DNA of 64,000 bases from Prinsepia uniflora (taxonomy: Eukaryota > Streptophyta > Magnoliopsida > Rosales > Rosaceae), in assembly GCA_032719365.1 (NCBI GenBank), contig CM064862.1, forward strand, positions 88,462,503 through 88,526,502, given 5' to 3'. A program made the translations under genes and the position numbers. Numbering within the stretch: the first letter of the stretch is position 1; every line of letters begins with the position of its first letter. The notes below the pieces were generated by a model. It did not search any database. It saw only the letters and a program-made list of their open reading frames with translations, and was not told where the DNA came from. Below are positions 1-11,495 of the stretch, in pieces.

Positions 1-1340
1 ATGCTCGGGATTGTCCAGCGGTGCACTTGGGTAACGATACGGGAGGCACCGGTGTGGTGCAAGGTTCGGCTTCCAACACTATCGGAGGCCGAGGACTGAG
101 TGGAACTGGTAGTACGAGACGTGGAGCACGTGGGCGCGGACAGGCTACTGGACCACGAGCTCGTATAATTGCTGTCACGATGCAACAAGGATGGACGACA
201 CCCGATGTCGGTACAGGTACTTAGCGTATCTCAAATCTTGTTGTACGTGTGTTATTTGATGTTGGGGCTACCCATTCTTTTATTTTGAGGAGTTGTACTA
301 GTATGCTTGATTGTGTGGTAGCAGCCATAGATTTCGAAATGGGTGTTGGCACCCCGATGGGCATCGTGTACCTTCTGAATCAGATGATTCGGAGGTGCCC
401 GGTAAGAATTGAGGATGTAGACTTACTTGTTGATCAAATTCTTATGATGTTGTCTTGGGAATGGATTGGTTGACGGAGCACGGTTCGCTCATTGATTATT
501 GTGGTATGCGATTCTGCAGAGTCTTGGTAGCAAGTCTGCTGGTTAGGTCTGCACGAGGTTGTAGCAGACACTAGTATCGGAGTGGTTACAGTCATTATTA
601 ATGAGAATCGAGGGACATCCTCTCTTCTCGTACAAGTTGTCAGGGTGTTCGTACCCAGGGATGCTGGGAACGAGTGGCTGAGTTTTCTTCTTTTCTGGCA
701 GAAGTAATGGGGATCGTCGTTCGGTATGAGCGGAGATCCAGAAGGTACGAGTAGAGGTACGGGATCGTCGTTCGGTATGAGCGGAGATCCAGGGTTGTCC
801 GATTTGCACACGGTGTGCAAGTGTGGATGGTTGTATGTTGATACTTTTTGTACTGATACTAGTGTGAATGCCGGTGGGCTGTTACTAGTATCGTTAATAG
901 TGTGTTGGTGCTGGTACTGGCGCTGGTGCTAGTATCGGTGTTGGGCTAACTTTGAGTTACGAGTCGGGATGTGACTTCATCGAATGGGCATGTGTCAGTA
1001 ACCAGTCAAAAAGGGGGGACACGTAGTTGATGTCCGGATGCGTTGGTTCCGACAGGTTTGGAACTACGGTATCAAGAGAGGTTGTGTTGCGGTAACGAGA
1101 GTTGTGCAGGTATTCCGCATTGGTAAAGGGTATTTTCGAAGCCACTAGGGTGACTTCTCAGGTTCTGCCAGGGTAGGTGATGGTCGTTGTCAGTACACTG
1201 ATCAGATATTGGTTGGTGGACCCGGGAACTGTCTTGGGTCATCAGGAGGAGTTGGGTATATCGAAGTTTGGTTAGCGAGATTCCTCATTTTCTGCTTGGT
1301 GGCAGATAGTGTTAAATTACGTGGTATCGTAGTGAATATA
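1..1340 (+). mobile_element. Decayed Ty3/gypsy-type internal fragment (gag end, protease, non-coding tail)
   Basis: The window opens inside an LTR-retrotransposon. The frame from base 3 reads ARDC, the end of a gag CCHC zinc knuckle, followed by a Gly/Arg-rich linker and then a retropepsin-like stretch. From about 525 to 1340 no coding remains, but the sequence matches, in the opposite orientation, the internal region of the complete element further right (about 58150-58950 on the minus strand). Shared marks include the stretch around 525-570, the repeated GATCCAG block near 730-800, and the run ending in TTTCTGCTTGGTGGCAGA near 1300. Its LTRs are not visible; the left one would lie outside the window and the right one is missing. 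The right edge is a junction with the LINE near 1340. No reverse transcriptase or integrase follows the protease. Confidence 0.7.
3..473 (+). pseudogene. gag zinc-knuckle end and aspartic protease remnant
   Basis: Residues ARDC followed by a low-complexity Gly/Ser/Arg/Thr linker are typical of the region between the gag zinc knuckle and the protease in plant Ty3/gypsy polyproteins. About 70 codons later comes VLFDVGATHSF, which matches the protease active-site context (LFDSGATHSF in the family) with Val in place of the usual Ser after the catalytic Asp. The segment ends near the family's G-MDWL position, here with a frameshift. A stop codon interrupts the frame near 224 and no long frame remains, so this is a relic. 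Confidence 0.65.
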
Positions 1341-1344
1341 CTTT

Positions 1345-2476
1345 TAAAATGGGAGTCCACAATGTGCCTAACCTCGCGGTCAGTCTCAGCCCAACTATCA
1401 TCATCCCTTTTTATTTTGGTGATCAGATTCTGCCTCCTTCGTTGGATTGTGGTTTGATGGAAAAAAAAACTGTATTGGCATCACCAGCAGATATCCATTT
1501 TACTCGTGAGCGCTGGTGCCAATATTTCTCTTCCATAGCCCATAATCGCCCAAGCTCAGCCTTAATTGGCTCCATTAGGTCCCAATTGCCCTCCCAATCA
1601 TGTTGAATTGCTTCTAGTTCAGAAGAAAGTGCACCAATCCTAGCCTTATTGTTAGGAAGTTTTTCTTTACTCCACCGAGTCAACGCGGCCTTGCAGGCGG
1701 ACAGCTTAACACCCCATCTCCAACGGTTGGCATTCACATGACATCCCCAACTCCTGGTGATCACATCTTCACACTCGGCCTCATTTTCCCAATATGCCTC
1801 AAACTTAAACAGTTTCTTATACTTCCTGACCGACGTCATAAGGTTCAGCAGAAGGGGACAATGATCAGAACCAATAACCGGAAGGTGAGATAATGTGCTA
1901 CCCGGCCAGCGGGATTGCCAACAATGATTAATAAGTGCACGGTCAATCCTTTCTTGCACTAGTTCATTTCCAGCTCCAATACCCCGCCAAGTGAATTGTT
2001 GCCCCTGAAAGACAATACAAACCCATTAAAATCCAAGGCAAGCTTCTCATGAGCTCACAGATACTCATTAAAATCCCCAATACAAACCCAAGGCAAACAA
2101 AGAGGGGTGAGAGATTGGCTCAACCATTCCCACATGTCAGACTTATCATCACTATATGGAGTACCATAGACCCAAGAGGCAAGAAAGACAATATCTGAAT
2201 TTGGGATGGATATAGTGGTATCAATCAGGTATTTTGATGTAAGACTAACATAAATATTCAAATCATCATTCCATAACAATCCAAGGCCTCATGCAGAACC
2301 CACAAGGTCTACACAATAACATTTAAGAAAACCAGCCTTCCTACTAAATGAACTAATTTATTACGTTTCATCTTTGTCTCAATTAAGAAAATCACTGCAG
2401 GCTTATGCTTCCGAACCACTTGCCGGAAGTATTGCCCTATTAGGGGACCCTGACAGTTCCAGCTCAAAAAACTCAT
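1345..2476 (-). pseudogene. LINE ORF2 endonuclease domain, broken
   Basis: It starts with MSFLSWNCQG and KPAVIFLIETK, the first two motifs of the LINE endonuclease, which nicks target DNA. PWVCIGDFNEYL follows near 2060, the conserved catalytic GDFNE motif. ERIDRAL and HLPVIGSDHCPLLL near 1860-1950 hold the conserved SDH motif. The linker to the reverse transcriptase (YWHQRSRVKWISAGDANT, then FFH in a shifted frame at an A-run near 1460) is recognisable, but no RT domain follows. A frameshift near 2330, a stop at 2055 and loss of some 40 codons near 2040-2055 show it is dead. Confidence 0.75.
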
Positions 2477-3390
2477 TTTTTTTATCGGCAGCTGACACTG
2501 GCCAACCACCTCCAACGTCTCCGTTGCAATTGTCATCAACTTCATCACACATATTTGGGGCAGAACCTCTCATCTTGTCCATTCCAGCAGCCATCCCCAC
2601 CACAACTTCCACCAGATTAGACTCAGTGTACAATTCATTCAAGTCCTTTTCCTTTTTTTCATCCCAAGATTGTAGTCACGATTTTTGAATTTTTTCCCTG
2701 CTCCTTTTTGCTTCACATGTTGTTTCCCCTCCACCTTAACCTTCATGCAACTGGTCGTAGCCACTTCATCATTATATGGTAAGAATCTTTTTAATCCCAT
2801 GGACTCCAAGGACTTATCCACATAAGAATCCAGGAAGGAAGTAGGAGTAGACCCCCTGCAGCCTACCGAATTTCCCACATCAGAGTGCTCACATTCTAGG
2901 CCCAAATTTGTTTGGCCCACCACAGACCAATTGAATGACTGCCCACTTGGAAAAAAAGGTAATTGAGTTGACCCATAATTGATTCTCTTCAGGTCTTAAT
3001 GGGATGCCCTTGGCTCATTTTGTAAATCTCCCATCATTCAAAAATATGCTGCTTGCAGGCGACCCCACTACCCTCCTCAGCGTCTCCATGTGATGTCCAT
3101 ATATCTGGACAGAAGGTTTTGGGCGTTCAGTAAAGTCAGACCAGAGAAAAGGGTTAAAGGTTACCCTATGTGACAGATCGTGACTGGAGGAGGAAGAAAA
3201 GTGAGGGCTTGTCTCAATCTGGCCTGCTTTCTCCATGCTCCCTAGGTTAGTCGTAGCTAACGGCTCTTCAATCATCACTGGTTTCAAGGCTCCCTCGGTA
3301 ATCGCACCCCTCACGCGCCCCCCATCTGCGTGTTTTCCATTGGACGTGCTTGGCAGCCATCTAGCCCCTCGCGGCTGCGTTGGGGTTAGT
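2403..3390 (-). pseudogene. LINE ORF1, C-terminal part
   Basis: This continues ORF1 after the solo LTR. Directly left of the LTR the minus-strand frame reads LTPTQPRGARWLPSTSNGK, in phase with the QLQ codons before the insertion. It is a Ser/Pro/Gly-rich variable tail, then a basic stretch (KKFKNRDYNLGMKKRKR) near 2640-2690, then an acidic end overlapping the ORF2 start, as usual in this LINE type. Stops and frameshifts are present (for example near 2639 and 3015). Confidence 0.55.
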
Positions 3391-6300
3391 TGTAACAACC
3401 CGTCCCAGAGATTAGGGTTAAGAAAATGATTAAGATTGGATTAGTAAACTTAATCAGGGGTTAGTTGGTCCCGATAAGGTCATTAGCCTAGAATGACGAT
3501 TTTGCACCTAATTTGGGTAAAAAGTTGACTTTTAGTTCGGGCTGTCAATTAGGTTTTGACCGATGACCAGGACGTAGTTCGGGACGTCACGAATCCGTAG
3601 GTAGGTGGCACGCCCGATTCCGACATCCGAGGAGGAAGTTATGATGTTCGGAAGGTTGAGGGAATAACCGTAATTTGGTTAAACTAAGGGAAAAAGTTGA
3701 CTTTTCGCATAAACGGGTTTTGGTATGTTGACCTAGGACCGTTAGATAGATCATGTCTTCCTGAGTTTGATGACAGGCGGCACGTATTCATCGGACTTAC
3801 GAGGTGTGAGATATGGGTCTAGAAAGGTAGTGGCAAAGTTGTAATTTTGGTTAAAATGGAAGGGTATTTTGGTCTTTATGCTCTGGGATGTGTGCAACAG
3901 ATAGGGACAGATGGAGGGCTGAGATTGAAACAGATGTGAGGGAGAGGAGAGGATGGTGATGCGTGGCAAGGGCCTAGTGGCTTCTAGGCGTGCGCACGGT
4001 CCCAATTATTTGGGGTGCCCGTGTGTTCGTTCTTCGAACCAGACAGGAACAGAGGGAGAGAGTTGAGAGAAATTGAGGGGTGATCGTGGGTGCTGGTGAG
4101 TTTATGAGTGTGTGAGAGTGATTAGAGATCAAGAGGGAGACAAAGAGGAGGTTTGGAGGTACGGTGGCAGTGTGTGGGTGAGTTGTGAGCCACGTGAAAA
4201 CCAGGGAGGAAACCAGAGTGAACAGAGAGATCGTGGTGGTGGTTGTGCCGTGTTCGACCAATCGAGGTCAGAGGAGGTGTCCAGAGGCTGGAGGTGGACG
4301 GGAGGAGCTACTACCTCGCGGCTGAGCTCACGACTGCGATCGGAGGACAGGTAATTTCTCAACTTCTTCTGTTTGCTCTGTTTAGCCGTGGAAGTTCAAA
4401 GTGGAAGTCGTGGCTTTAGGGATAGAATCGAGAAGTCCTGTGAGGTCTAGGGAGTTCAGTGGAGTCATAGGTAGCTGCTGGTTGTGCTGCCGTGACGGAG
4501 GAGTGCACGGTGGAGGCTAGACGACGGAAGGTGCCCTGTGTGCCCTGTTTTTCCGTTTGGTTTAAATCGTAGAGTCGTGGACTTAGGGAGTGAGACGACG
4601 GTTTTGGTGAGTGAGGTGAGGTTCAGGGAGGTTTTGGGAACCGTCTACGGTGGTTACCGAGACGGGAGATGATCGGGTTGGACAGATTGTGAAACATGGC
4701 AGTGTTCGGGTTTTGTTTCGAGTTCGAGTCGATGAGTATTAGGTCGTGTCGAGGTGATTGGATTACGGGAATGGGTAGCCTAGGTCTGGATGATGCTGTT
4801 GGTGAAGAAAGGATTTGATTTGGTGGACGGAAAGCAGTGAACCGCTGACGCCGGTTCAAGTTGCAGACACTGTGCTGAACCGGGTGTACTCGAGGTAGAC
4901 GGTGACACTGTAGCAGGCGCGTGAGGGCCACGCGCAGCCATTTTGGACGGCGCGTGGAGGCGCGTGCGGCGGTCTTTGGGGAAAGTGTCAACATGGTTTT
5001 TGGTCTATGTGTTGTGACGAGTCCGTTGGAGGTGGTTTCGGGTTAATCGGACGTCGAATCGAAGGAGTTCCGCGAGGGTGAAGGTTTAGGGTTCCGATTC
5101 GTTACGTTTAGGACCCGGGGATTTTTGAGGGAATTTAGGTGGATCCTCGTAGACGTGTTAGTAACGTATTTTGGTGGTTGTTGACAGGATCGGGAGTTCC
5201 CGAGGAAGCTAAGGAACGTACGAGACGTTCAGGACGCGATTGAGGGCTCGGTACTGTGAGTGGACCCCTTCTCTAAACTCGAGCATGCATAACTGTTTTC
5301 TATAATTGTTTTATGGTTTTAATTATAATTCTATGTTTATCGGATATGCTTTGTTGATTTTACTTAATTACACGTTTTTCGAGAAAGTTCGATTTTCAGC
5401 ACGTTTTACGAGAAAATTGTGATTTCTGAATATGATGTTATGGATTTGGGATTTCAATGGATAAATGGTTTAAATGTTCATAAAGGGATTTTGAAATTGG
5501 ATTTCGAGAACGAGATTTGGTTTTAAGATTGGAAAGCGGGATTCCGGATTTGGGTTCGGAATGACGGTTCTGGATGCCGGAAGGGCATCGGATCAGCGAT
5601 TTCAGATTCGGGTTTGGATGTGAATTCGGAAATGGTTTTCAAATGGTTTTGATTGGATTTTCTGGATCTGGATATTGGGTTTAAAGACCCGGATATTGAT
5701 TGACGGGGGACGGGCCCGGATTGGGTTTAAAGACCCGGATTGAGTTTAAAGACCCGGATTGAGTTTAAAGACTCGGGAGTTTAAAGACTCGGATATATTG
5801 ATATTTCCCCCGTAGGCCTGTTGAGTTTAAAGACTCGGATATTATTGAGGCCTGGATTGAGTTTAAAGACTCGGGAGTTTAAAGACTCGGATAGGTCCAG
5901 CAGGTTTGATCAACAAACGATTGGTTGAACTTTATGTTTTACGTTACGGTTTTATGATGCTTATGATATGATTTCTATAACCGTTTTATAGTGTTTCTGT
6001 TTCTTACGATGTTTTATGGGGATCGATTTATAACTATTTTAATAATTGGGTTATGCATGTGGTTTCAAAACGGAGGGCTAAACCCGGTTTTCTTCTAAAA
6101 TGGTTTTGGAAATTCTCATTTTATTTTGGTCCACTCACACCTTCTGTTTTTAACTGTTCTCCAGGTTGTGGAGCTAGCGCAGGGTTCCGGCGTCGAGGCA
6201 GCGTCTGAGGCATAGAAGTTACGAGAGGGATCCCGGAGTATTTTGTTTTAATTTCCGCGTGCGTGTATTCAGTTTAATAGTTTTCTTTCTTTTGTATTGA

Positions 6301-6437
6301 GTACTATGCTCTGTAAACTAGTGACTTCGGGTTATGTAGTATAATTTCTCCTGCGTCTGACTGTATTTGTGTTAGGGTGTCAGACGGGAGCGGGATTTAC
6401 CTCGGTTTCCGGGGTGAAACCGGGGTGGGTCCTGACA
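3391..6437 (+). mobile_element. Solo LTR (3047 bp), target duplication TTAGT
   Basis: It starts TGTAACAACCCGTCCC and ends GTGGGTCCTGACA, the family termini, and is flanked by identical TTAGT at 3386-3390 and 6438-6442. No internal region or second LTR is present, so it is a product of LTR-LTR recombination. It lies inside the LINE ORF1. Internal landmarks shared with the right-hand copies are the CGGGACGTCACGA block near 3580, a second diverged copy of the same module near 3690-3790, GCGCGTGAGGGCC-type GC-rich tracts near 4915-4970, and short repeats (GTTTAAAGACCCGGAT type, 5680-5900). The larger open frames within it show no protein-family signal. Confidence 0.93.
5675..5905 (+). repeat. Short degenerate tandem repeats in the solo LTR
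   Basis: About ten units built on GAGTTTAAAGACTCGG or GGGTTTAAAGACCCGG, each about 20-25 bp. Each unit is a near-palindrome around TTTAAA (CCGGGTTTAAACCCGG-like). The other LTR copies carry unrelated short repeats at the equivalent place. Confidence 0.7.
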
Positions 6438-6442
6438 TTAGT

Positions 6443-7155
6443 TGCAGCTGATCATCACGGACAACACTAGTCCTCGGCCACTCCCCATAAGCAGCTGCAC
6501 CAGAGTTTCCAATTGAGGTTGGAGCATAGGAACACCCACGGTCTGAATGACCCAATCTTCCGCAGTAATAGCAGAAGTCCGAAAGGCGTTCAATTCTGAA
6601 TTCCACCCACATATCATCTCCATCTGATCTGGGAAGCCAGAAACCAAGAGGCAGCGATTTGGAAGAATCAATCTGGACTCTAAATCGCAGAAATCCCCTG
6701 GGGTCGTGAGTCCAGGGATCCTCAACCTCCATGATTTGCCCAATTCTCCTACCTACAATCCTGGCATTCTCTTGTGACAACAGGTTCATTGGAACCCCAT
6801 GGGCTTGAATCCAGTATGTAACCAAATGGAGAGGGAGTTCTTCAATAGCTTTGTTCTCTAGCCATCTTTGCACCGAAAAACAGAAACCCATAACTGACCA
6901 GGGGCCCCCTTCGATGATTTTTTCTGCCATAGCTTCATCCTGAACCAATATGGTGAAATTGTTGTCCACCGTGTGGGTGATTCGGGCCTCCCCAAAGCTA
7001 GCCTAGGCGGTAGTGATGATTTTCTTGGCTGCACTCCTATTTGGGGCTTTCTTGGCTATCACCGTCCCAACATGTTTTGGTCTGCACTCAAGGTCAGAGA
7101 GACCCATTGTTGCGTCCAGCTTTATGACCAAGTCATCAGTGTTTGTTTGGTCCAT
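6443..7155 (-). pseudogene. LINE ORF1, N-terminal part (DUF4283 and CCHC knuckle)
   Basis: The likely start is the ATG at 7155-7153 (MDQTNTDDLV...). An in-frame TAG at 7005-7003 breaks the frame, where a Trp codon would be expected. Reading resumes immediately and contains EKIIEGGPWSVMGF, the conserved core of the DUF4283 domain in plant LINE ORF1 proteins, and a knuckle CYYCGRLGHSDRGC (CX2CX4HX4C). This ORF1 protein would bind the element RNA. The frame runs into the solo LTR at 6437 and continues beyond it at 3390. Confidence 0.75.
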
Positions 7156-8270
7156 GTTGTTCTTGCAGGTGGAGCGAGTCAATAGTTGGTACACAACTAG
7201 ACGGGCAAGGAAGCAAAAAATTGAGCACCTTGAAAACGGAGGTTTTGGTTGGGGCCTGGGTTTCCTGTTATGTTCTCTTTGTTGGTGCGTTGAATGACCA
7301 CGTTTTAGCTTGAATAAAAAGCCTTGGTAGCCAGACGGAGCAATTACTCTTCCTTCCCTCAGCTTTAATCTCTTCTGTTTCAGTTGGTAGCTGCAATTAA
7401 TTCGGTCACAGGCCTCCTTCCCGTCCATCCACTTTGTTAAAGTATGTGCTTGGCTGTCACATAACTTTTACTCTAGTAGGGTTGCATTCAATGGTGTTCT
7501 GCTAACTCCCTGGCTCACAGGACCTTTCTGTCCTAATTTCTGAGATTTATTGTGCTCAGATTGAGTCTGGTGAGACCCTATAGCTATTAGATTGGATGTA
7601 ACAGGCGGCTGGGAGCTGTTCGCCATCAATGATGATTTTCTTTGACAATGATGGGCCATCTTCACACTTTCGTATGTGTCCTCCTTCCATTCTAGCACTC
7701 TTGTAAGGGGATGATCTGCATTTCCCACAAGACTGTCGCAATGAGATTGCACTAGTAGAGACATAATCAATGCTGATTTGCTAACCCACTGGCCATCCAC
7801 TGAATCGTCATCGTGTCCAGTTTCCAAACTTTTAATGTAAAGTGAATATGAACTTGTTGGGTGAGCCGCAGTAAATAGAGGATTGAATTCATCAGGCGGT
7901 GTAGAGGCTTTCACAATCAATGTTGAGTTACTCTTACCTTGTTGGGACATCTTCCAATTTGACTTGTAACTATTTCTCAGCAGGTCTTATTGATCTGAAG
8001 AACTAATTGTTGGATGAGTTTTGATAGAACTGATCTGTATTGTATCAAGAGAGACAGTGTTCTCTGCCTCAGAATGTGGAGGAACTCCTGGTGTGGAGGG
8101 GAGGGAAACTCTCATCACAAAGAGGGGTACTCTCATCACAGAGAGGGATTTGTTCGGACCTTTTACAAAGAAAAGAGTGAGATCCATATTCCATTCACAC
8201 TCCAAATTAGCTAACGTTTGCAATCGGATTAATAAATTGGAAACCCCAGACTCTGAAGTATTTTATAGGA
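7156..8270. other. Unassigned sequence at the LINE 5' side
   Basis: Probably the LINE 5' leader or flanking repeat. A 160-codon minus-strand frame (7950-7468) has no recognisable domain and a Ser/His-rich composition. Near 8070-8160 a short imperfect repeat (CTCTCATCACAGAGAGGG type) occurs two to three times. No gene is claimed. Confidence 0.4.
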
Positions 8271-10447
8271 TTGATACATAGCCGATAAGATCATTAACTT
8301 AATTAGTTATTAAGTTTCCTTTATAAACAAATATTTAGTTAGGATGAGTTCCCGATCGAGTTGATTAATCAATTGCATTTGTGAATAATGCAGCAGCCAG
8401 TAGCTAGATTAATTAGTTAATCATACATGATTAATTAGTAGTGGTAGTAGTAGGTGAAGTTCCTTCCCACAAAAAGTTAATAATTCGGTTGGGTGCACTA
8501 TTGCCCCTATTTTTTTGCATGCTACATTTTTCAACAAAATCGAATCTTTAATAAAATGAAGACCAAGTTGACTAAATTGAAATTGAAATTGAAATTTTTA
8601 TGAAATTGTGTGTCTACTGTACATCCACTAAGGCAGTTTCTGTGCTAGTGTGTGTAAGGTGGCATGACTGAAGTCAAACTCTTGTAATTCATAATTGGTG
8701 TGTCCACTTGGTGGTCGGCTGGGCATGAGCCCTTGGACTTCGACTTGACGATCAAGTATGGAATAAGTCTCTCTAAGATGGCATGCCCAGAAAATGAACA
8801 AATGGGAACATCTTTGAAATCTATATGGCTACTGTGGCAACAACCTTAACACCTTGACCGGCTAAAAGGGACTTTCCAAGCAAATTCATCGTGATCCATT
8901 GGATAAGGGCTTCTCGCACTTAACCCCAAAACTTATTCTGTCTCTTACTTGTATTTTTGTATCAGGAATGTACATATCGTGCAATTTTAGTGCTAATAAA
9001 TAGGTTCCAAAAATTACGTACGAAGTATGCTGGGTTGCAGCTAATCATTATAATAGGGACGCATGTGATTTTAATTAGTGGCTGCCTACGTGCAAGATTC
9101 GTATTTACTGGTTGGTGGTTAATGTACGTAATTCTCTTCGTCCCACATATATATATATATATATGTCTGTTACTATTGCATTCAAATCTACTATGTATGT
9201 GATGCATTCAAACTGAAAAAAAAGAGTTCATTTATATTTTGAGGTGTATTGAATTCAAGTTTAAATATATAGAATTTCGCAGAGTTATTTAAGTGACTAT
9301 CAATTTATTACATTAATTTTTACAGAGGTAATGAGATATATATAATTATATAGCGTTAGGTTACAGAGTTTTGTAGATTTTTGTGTTGAGATTTATAGAA
9401 TTCGATAGCGTTTTGCAGAATTTTAGGTGGAGTATTGTAGAATTTGATAGAGTTTTTTCAATTAGATTTTTCTTTTTGGAAATTTGAATAGTTTTATAAA
9501 CAAATAATAATGTTTTAGTTAATTATTTAATTATTAAACTTCTAAAAAAAATTGTCAACACTCACAATCCAAACCATCCATAAGAAGCTAGCCATTATTG
9601 TGATAATATATGATAATTTGACACTATTGTTAGAATTGAAATTTATCATAAGAAATAGAGGAAGCAAATTTTTTAAAATTTAACTGAAAAAAAAAACACT
9701 GATTATTCCTAAAAAAATATAATTGCATGTAAATGAAACAATGAGAATATGAGATATTTCTCATAGTATTCTTGAAAAATTAAAAGTTAACATTTATATC
9801 TATTGTCTATCATTACCATTATCATTGTGTCCAACATCTTTTCACATAGTAATAGCAATCATAGTTCATCATTCTTTAGCATTCTCTCATTGTTGCTCTT
9901 GAGATCTCCTAGTATCTTTTTCATTTACATGTAATAATGGAGATTCAATATCTTCTTTACGGGAACTCATCATAATGAGATTTCTTTGCAAAGAAAGTTG
10001 TGCAACCCTACATATGACAACATTAGTTGTGTCTGTGTTTTATATGGAAATAGATCATGAAGACTTGAATATTGTGAACTACAATTTGAATATACCAAAT
10101 ATCATCTTTATCACATTCTTCAGAAAAGTATGATAGAAAATTAAACGATTCAACTGCTTTTGGTCCTAGAATTGTACGAGGTGGATATTTCCAAATGGTC
10201 TACCGATGAGAGTACATATATGGGAATGGTTATCATCCTATAAGAAATGAGTATATATAGATACATGTGATAAAGTGAATTGATATTGGTATTTATATCT
10301 CACACCCCAAAATCTACAAAAATCAACCCTTTAATGAATTCAATAAATGTCAATCCAAATTTAAATACCACTCAGCTTTTACTAACCCCTAAAAAGTTAT
10401 ATCTCAACTTCCATAGAGTTTTCAATCCAATTTTGATACGAATCAAC
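8271..10447. other. AT-rich spacer, possible decayed Harbinger-like sequence
   Basis: No gene is supported. Tracts at 9230-9450 and 10290-10440 contain repeated GAATTC/AGAATTT/GAGTTTT words in opposite sense (for example ATAGAGTTTTCAATCCAA near 10412), reminiscent of PIF/Harbinger MITE ends. A microsatellite (AT) tract lies near 9147-9165. The stretch 9850-10200 on the minus strand vaguely resembles a transposase tail but is too broken to name. Confidence 0.35.
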
Positions 10448-11495
10448 CACTGGCGGACCGACCAAGGGACAAGGAGGGTCACTTGACCCTCCGTCCGCCC
10501 GAAAAAACCTTCAAGTAGGGAAGTCTTGACCTTGTACTCTGCCCCAAAGGTGTCTACTAGGTGCTTGATAAAATGCATCTGAGAAGATAAGCTGTGAGAA
10601 AGATGGGTTCTGGCTTTTTTTTTAGGGAAGTGGGAAGGGAAACAGAGCATAAGGAAGAGCAGGTTGCGGAAGAGACATTGGACAACAAAAGCGGCAGAGC
10701 GCATAGGCACATCATTTGGTCTTTCTCCCACCAATGCGACGCCACAGACGTTGAAGGGCGTCGCATTAAATCAAATCAACAGATGGATGTCGACCTAAGA
10801 ACTTCCTCATTAAATCACGGTAAATAAATTTCTAAATTCATAATCCCTAAATATTTATATCTAAATCTCTTTTATTAATTTACAAAAACTTCCTTTATTT
10901 CCATGACAATACCAACTCATATACCAATTAATAAAGTAGATTTAGATATAAATATTTAGGGTTTATGAATTTAGAAGTTTATTTACCTTGATTTAATGAG
11001 AAAGGTCTTAGGTCGGCCTCCATCTGTTGATTCAATTTAATGCGACGACCTTCAGCGTCTGTGGCGTCGTATCAGTGGGAGAGGGACCAAATGTTGTGCA
11101 TATGCGCTCTGTCGCTTGTGTTGTGCGATGTCTTCTTCCGCAACCTGCTCTTCCTTATGCTATGTTTCCCTTCCCACTTCCCAGTGTAAAGAATACGCTG
11201 CCTCATTTCCTTGTTCATTTTTTTTCCTTTAAACTTAATGAAACAGCGTCATTTTGGGTTGAGATTAAAAAATAGATTTCCTACAAAATGGCGTCGTTTG
11301 TTTATGTTTAAGAAAACAAAAAAAAAAAACCAAAACCCATCTTCCTCACAATTTCTCTTCTCATAGGCATTTTATCAATCACCTGGTAGGCACTTTTGTG
11401 GTAGAGTACATGGTCAAAACTTCCCTACTTGAAGGTTTTTTCGGGCGGGCGGAGGGTCAAGTGACCCTCCTTACCCCTTAGTCTGTCCGCCAGTG
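10448..11495. mobile_element. Foldback (long inverted-repeat) element, 1048 bp
   Basis: It begins CACTGGCGGAC and ends GTCCGCCAGTG, exact reverse complements. The match continues inward over nearly the whole element: the left arm (10448 to about 10869) pairs with the right arm (about 10938-11495) around a loop of about 70 bp, with one extra stretch of about 130 bp in the right arm near 11190-11330. Both arms carry the GGAGGGTCACTTGACCCTCC block. No transposase is present. The CACTG ends recall CACTA-type termini, but I see no convincing target duplication, so the superfamily is unassigned. The frames within it are shadows of the inverted repeat. Confidence 0.85.

Larger units (their letters stand above)
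1345..8000 (-). mobile_element. L1-type LINE, decayed, split by a solo LTR
   Basis: Read on the minus strand this is a plant L1-like non-LTR element: ORF1 (from about 7155 leftwards) with a DUF4283-like domain and CCHC knuckle, then ORF2 beginning with an endonuclease/exonuclease/phosphatase domain near 2476. A solo LTR (3391-6437) interrupts ORF1; removing it together with one TTAGT copy restores a continuous ORF1 frame. ORF2 stops near 1345, just downstream of the endonuclease, so reverse transcriptase and the 3' end are missing. Loss of the 3' end is not the usual 5' truncation of LINEs and points to a later deletion or recombination. The 5' boundary near 8000 is a guess. Confidence 0.75.

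Noticed and set aside
4623..4994. 123-codon minus-strand frame in the left solo LTR
   Set aside because: Lies wholly inside non-coding LTR sequence and has no recognisable domain.
9850..10200. Possible Harbinger transposase C-terminus on the minus strand
   Set aside because: Only a vague resemblance over broken frames; no catalytic motif could be identified.
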